Below are positions 61,438 to 64,000 of a stretch of DNA of 64,000 bases, piece after piece (position 1 is the stretch's first letter; every line of letters begins with the position of its first letter). This DNA is from Dillenia suffruticosa (Eukaryota; Streptophyta; Magnoliopsida; Dilleniales; Dilleniaceae), in the NCBI GenBank assembly GCA_033439265.1, contig JAVTVX010000013.1, forward strand, positions 23,766,000 to 23,829,999, read 5' to 3'. The position numbers and the translations under genes were made by a program. The notes under the pieces are model-generated. The model was given only the letters and a program-made list of their open reading frames with translations, made no database searches and had not been told where the DNA came from.

Positions 61438-63490
61438 TCAACAACACCAACAACTTGGGGGATTGTCATTAAATTGCGGCTGACTTGGTTCAAACTCTGG
61501 TCGTTCCAAGTTTTCAGACTCTGAATCCCTATAGTAGTAGCACATCGCGGCCACAATGTACAACAGAAAATTGACAGCACTCAAACCAGCCAGTGTCCAG
61601 TAGTACTTATCGAGACGGCTCTTATTCAAGGTGTCCTGAAACCAACTCGTTTTCCCTCCGCTTTCACTGATCTTCTCCACGATGTAAACTGTAAGAACAC
61701 TACCAATGACTCCAGCTCCAGACACTGCATTTGTGAAGTGTGTCACGTAACTAGTTATCGATGAATGAGCTTGTGAGTTGAAGAACTGCTTGATACTATT
61801 CTCTGATATTCCATCATTGGCAGCGAGGAGAACATATTGAGGAACTAGCCAGAACATACTCATAGGGATGTTAGCCTTAGGGTCGTCAAGTAAGCCATGA
61901 CTCTTAATCACTCCTAGCCTTCTCACCTCCACTTTTGCCGCAGTTATGCAACATAGGACTGAGAATATCATCGCTGCACCTACTCCGATTGGAGGGCTAT
62001 AGCGTTTCAATTCTGTAATGCCCACCATGGTTGCAAATGAAAAGAACAGCGAGGCAAATAGAGACTTGGAAAAATCATAGATTAGTAGAAGGATTTGAAG
62101 TGGAACCTCCCAGTGTCCAATATGGCGGTTCATCTTGTTTGCTTGCTCAACAAAATAAGTGTTCCCGATGGACTTCACCACTCCGCAAAGAAGAAAGGTC
62201 ATCCACATTGGTATCCATCGGACACAGATCTTCGTCTGTTCCACCTCTGAAACTTTGCAAAGTCTCCATCTATTCCTTTCTTGTTCCTCTATGCTTACAT
62301 TTGGCAATATAATGGCAGCCTTTTCTAGGCATCTGCATTTCATCAATTTCCTGACGTGAGAAGATATAAGAGACATTATGAATTTTCAATGTAGAGAGTA
62401 TATGTTAAATCGAGGCAGAGAGAACTGAAACCTGAGGCCTGGGGTGCGACATTTCAATGAGTTTGCTTCTTCTATTTCATAAAGCTCCTCATCCTTCACC
62501 TTATGAAAGATTTTGGAAGCTGAAGCCACAAAGACTCTGAATGTAATAGTAAGTGGACTTCCCTGTGGAACACTAGGTTCGTATGACCATGACCCACTTA
62601 TATAAAATATAGTTGCCACCAACGTAAATATTGCGGGAATTCCAAACTTGACAGACCATGGCTTTATATATGGAAGTGCAAAACCTCCTATTAAAGGAAA
62701 AAGGATAATGGTAAATCCACCTGCTATTCTCAAAATTTTTTTTCTTTCTTTTACTTCATTGTCTTCTTCAAGATTGGACTGCTCTTCAAAGAGATGTAAT
62801 AACGAGACTGAATGCCCAGATATTCCAATAGCTATTAATGTTAATGCAGTGAAGAAGAGGGCCTTCTGGGTGTGACCTATACATTCTGGTGCATATCCTT
62901 TGCAGGTGCCAGTTGCCTTGTAAAGAACTGGAGGTGTTGACATTGATAAAAAGCTTAGACCCTGCAAAACAACACAGTACAAAGGTGCTTCTGTAAACAG
63001 AGTAAATATTGGGTCCAATCTGGCGGACACTGCCCTATATATTCAGTTGGTATGATTTTCTTGTGGAAGCAATCGAGTCTTAAAAGACATCAAAAGTCAT
63101 ATGCAACTAAAGCAAAATTATCTGATTAACGACCGTAATGATTGTCTTGGAAGAGGACTTACAATGCAATAAGAAACGCTGGAGACAGTGAGCATCCAAT
63201 AGTGACCCATAAAACTATCAACAAGGAATGCCATGAACATGGGCAAAATTGAGGATACACCAGACCAAACATTAACAATTGCAGATGCATCAGTGACATT
63301 GAGATTCCAAACATTTGTCAAGTATGTCACCATCACCCATATGGCATACCCCGCCAACACATCAGCCCACAGAAGAACTACACTCGGATATCAAACAAAA
63401 CGCAAAACGTTCAAATATCCAAAAATCCCACTTATAGTTAATGAAGTCTAGGTCAATTGAATTACCGCTGATTCTCACATAGGCTGCCAT
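61438..63490 (-). CDS. NRT1/PTR-family (NPF5-type) membrane transporter, divergent
   Basis: This is a proton-dependent oligopeptide/nitrate transporter family protein, a multi-pass membrane carrier. Coding exons are 63490-63466, 63377-63163, 62961-62432 and 62350-61438. They give 1683 bases and 560 residues in one frame. It resembles the NPF5.5-type group: N terminus VLLWADVLAGYAIW, then VNVWSGVSSILPMFMAFLVDSFMGHYWM, STPPVLYKATGTCKGY, the central loop with RCLEKAA, VRWIPMWMTFLLCGVV and PQYVLLAANDGISE. About twelve hydrophobic segments are visible, with a long hydrophilic loop (roughly residues 225-290) between the halves. The usual ExxER proton-coupling motif of the first helix is absent, and the family's Gly-rich signature in the fourth segment is changed to IAIGISGHSVSL. 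The substrate is unknown. The start ATG at 63490 follows a TTTACAG acceptor at about 63530, suggesting a 5' untranslated exon further upstream. Confidence 0.93.
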
Positions 63491-64000
63491 ATGACTGGCT
63501 TGAGCTTACTGCCAGGGCCAACACTACCTGTAAACAGCAGATTATAAAATTAAGTGTAAGAATAGCTTTACATAGCAAATTTCTTCAGACCCCCCCCCCG
63601 GGGGGGCAACAAGAAAGAATAGGAAATAGAAACGAAGAGGCGAAATCTCTGAGTGCAGCTGAAGAAAAGGATTATGGAAAACAAAGCAATAAAAGGACAT
63701 CAGAACAGAATATCGCGTCGAAGACCTACCACTTTAACCGGGGAAACAGAGAAACTAAGAGGCGGAAAAGAATTTATGGTACAAGAGTCGAGAGAAAATG
63801 GATGTGAAGCAAGAACAAATAACAAGTGGAAGCTTCATGGAGAGAGAGAGAGGCGAGAAAATAAAATCTATGACCGCAAATTGCCTGACCGTATTGAATA
63901 TTCATACTCCAGATGTTCATACTCTGTGGTTGCCAACAACCTTTGTTTTTGGCTTTTCTCCAATTTAAATCATATAAAGAAAGACTGTTGACTTGGAAAG
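63491..64000. other. upstream region of the NPF gene
   Basis: This probably holds the leader exon and intron of the NPF gene. It contains the C9G7 block at 63592-63606. The GA-rich open frame at 63653-63991 on the + strand has no recognised product and is probably antisense leader or promoter sequence. Confidence 0.4.
63592..63606. repeat. C-run joined directly to G-run
   Basis: About nine C are followed immediately by about seven G, forming a perfect inverted repeat without a loop. Confidence 0.9.

Noticed and set aside
1-64000. CRISPR arrays, tRNA genes, rRNA genes or intact transposon coding regions
   Set aside because: None were seen: no regularly spaced repeats of that type, no complete A/B-box cloverleaf, no rRNA signature, and no transposase or reverse transcriptase motif in any long frame.

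Overview
This is nuclear DNA of a flowering plant, almost certainly a dicot. The genes have typical plant exon-intron structure with GT-AG introns rich in T, the intergenic DNA is A+T-rich with many GA/CT microsatellites, and the proteins are plant-specific (plastid sulfolipid synthase, BAHD acyltransferase, NPF transporter). The species cannot be named from the sequence.

Five protein-coding genes could be read completely, with exon phases that add up. On the + strand there is one intronless BAHD acyltransferase (16167-17591). On the - strand there are SQD2, the plastid sulfolipid synthase (11 exons, 24642-19200); TRM7, an FtsJ-type tRNA 2'-O-methyltransferase (11 exons, 51570-45699); RPN8, a proteasome lid subunit (10 exons, 59875-53401); and a divergent NPF5-type transporter (4 coding exons, 63490-61438). 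These serve unrelated housekeeping or metabolic roles and do not form a pathway cluster.

Layout: 1-6.6 kb is a poorly resolved transcribed-looking region with a - strand leader near 6.5 kb and short exon-like segments but no recognised product. 6.6-15.3 kb is intergenic with SINE-like repeats. A decayed U2 snRNA copy sits at 15338-15529, just upstream of the BAHD gene. 17.6-19.2 kb is intergenic, followed by SQD2. 24.7-32.9 kb is a gene desert with SINE-like copies, microsatellites and a threefold A+T-rich repeat. A possible small membrane peptide lies at 32922-33170. From 34 to 52 kb the DNA has been built by repeated local duplication. There are broken copies of TRM7 exons 5-8 and two copies of TRM7 exon 11, a 2-kb tandem duplication (40.7-44.6 kb) with nested roughly 125-bp repeats downstream of an unidentified - strand start, and the intact TRM7 gene, which carries its own later intron duplication. 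RPN8 and the NPF gene fill the right end.

No defence system, biosynthetic cluster or new multi-gene system was found. The most unusual content is the duplication history around TRM7, the repeat-built locus at 40.7-44.8 kb, the U2 pseudogene, and a dispersed poly-A-tailed repeat family present in at least a dozen copies in both orientations.
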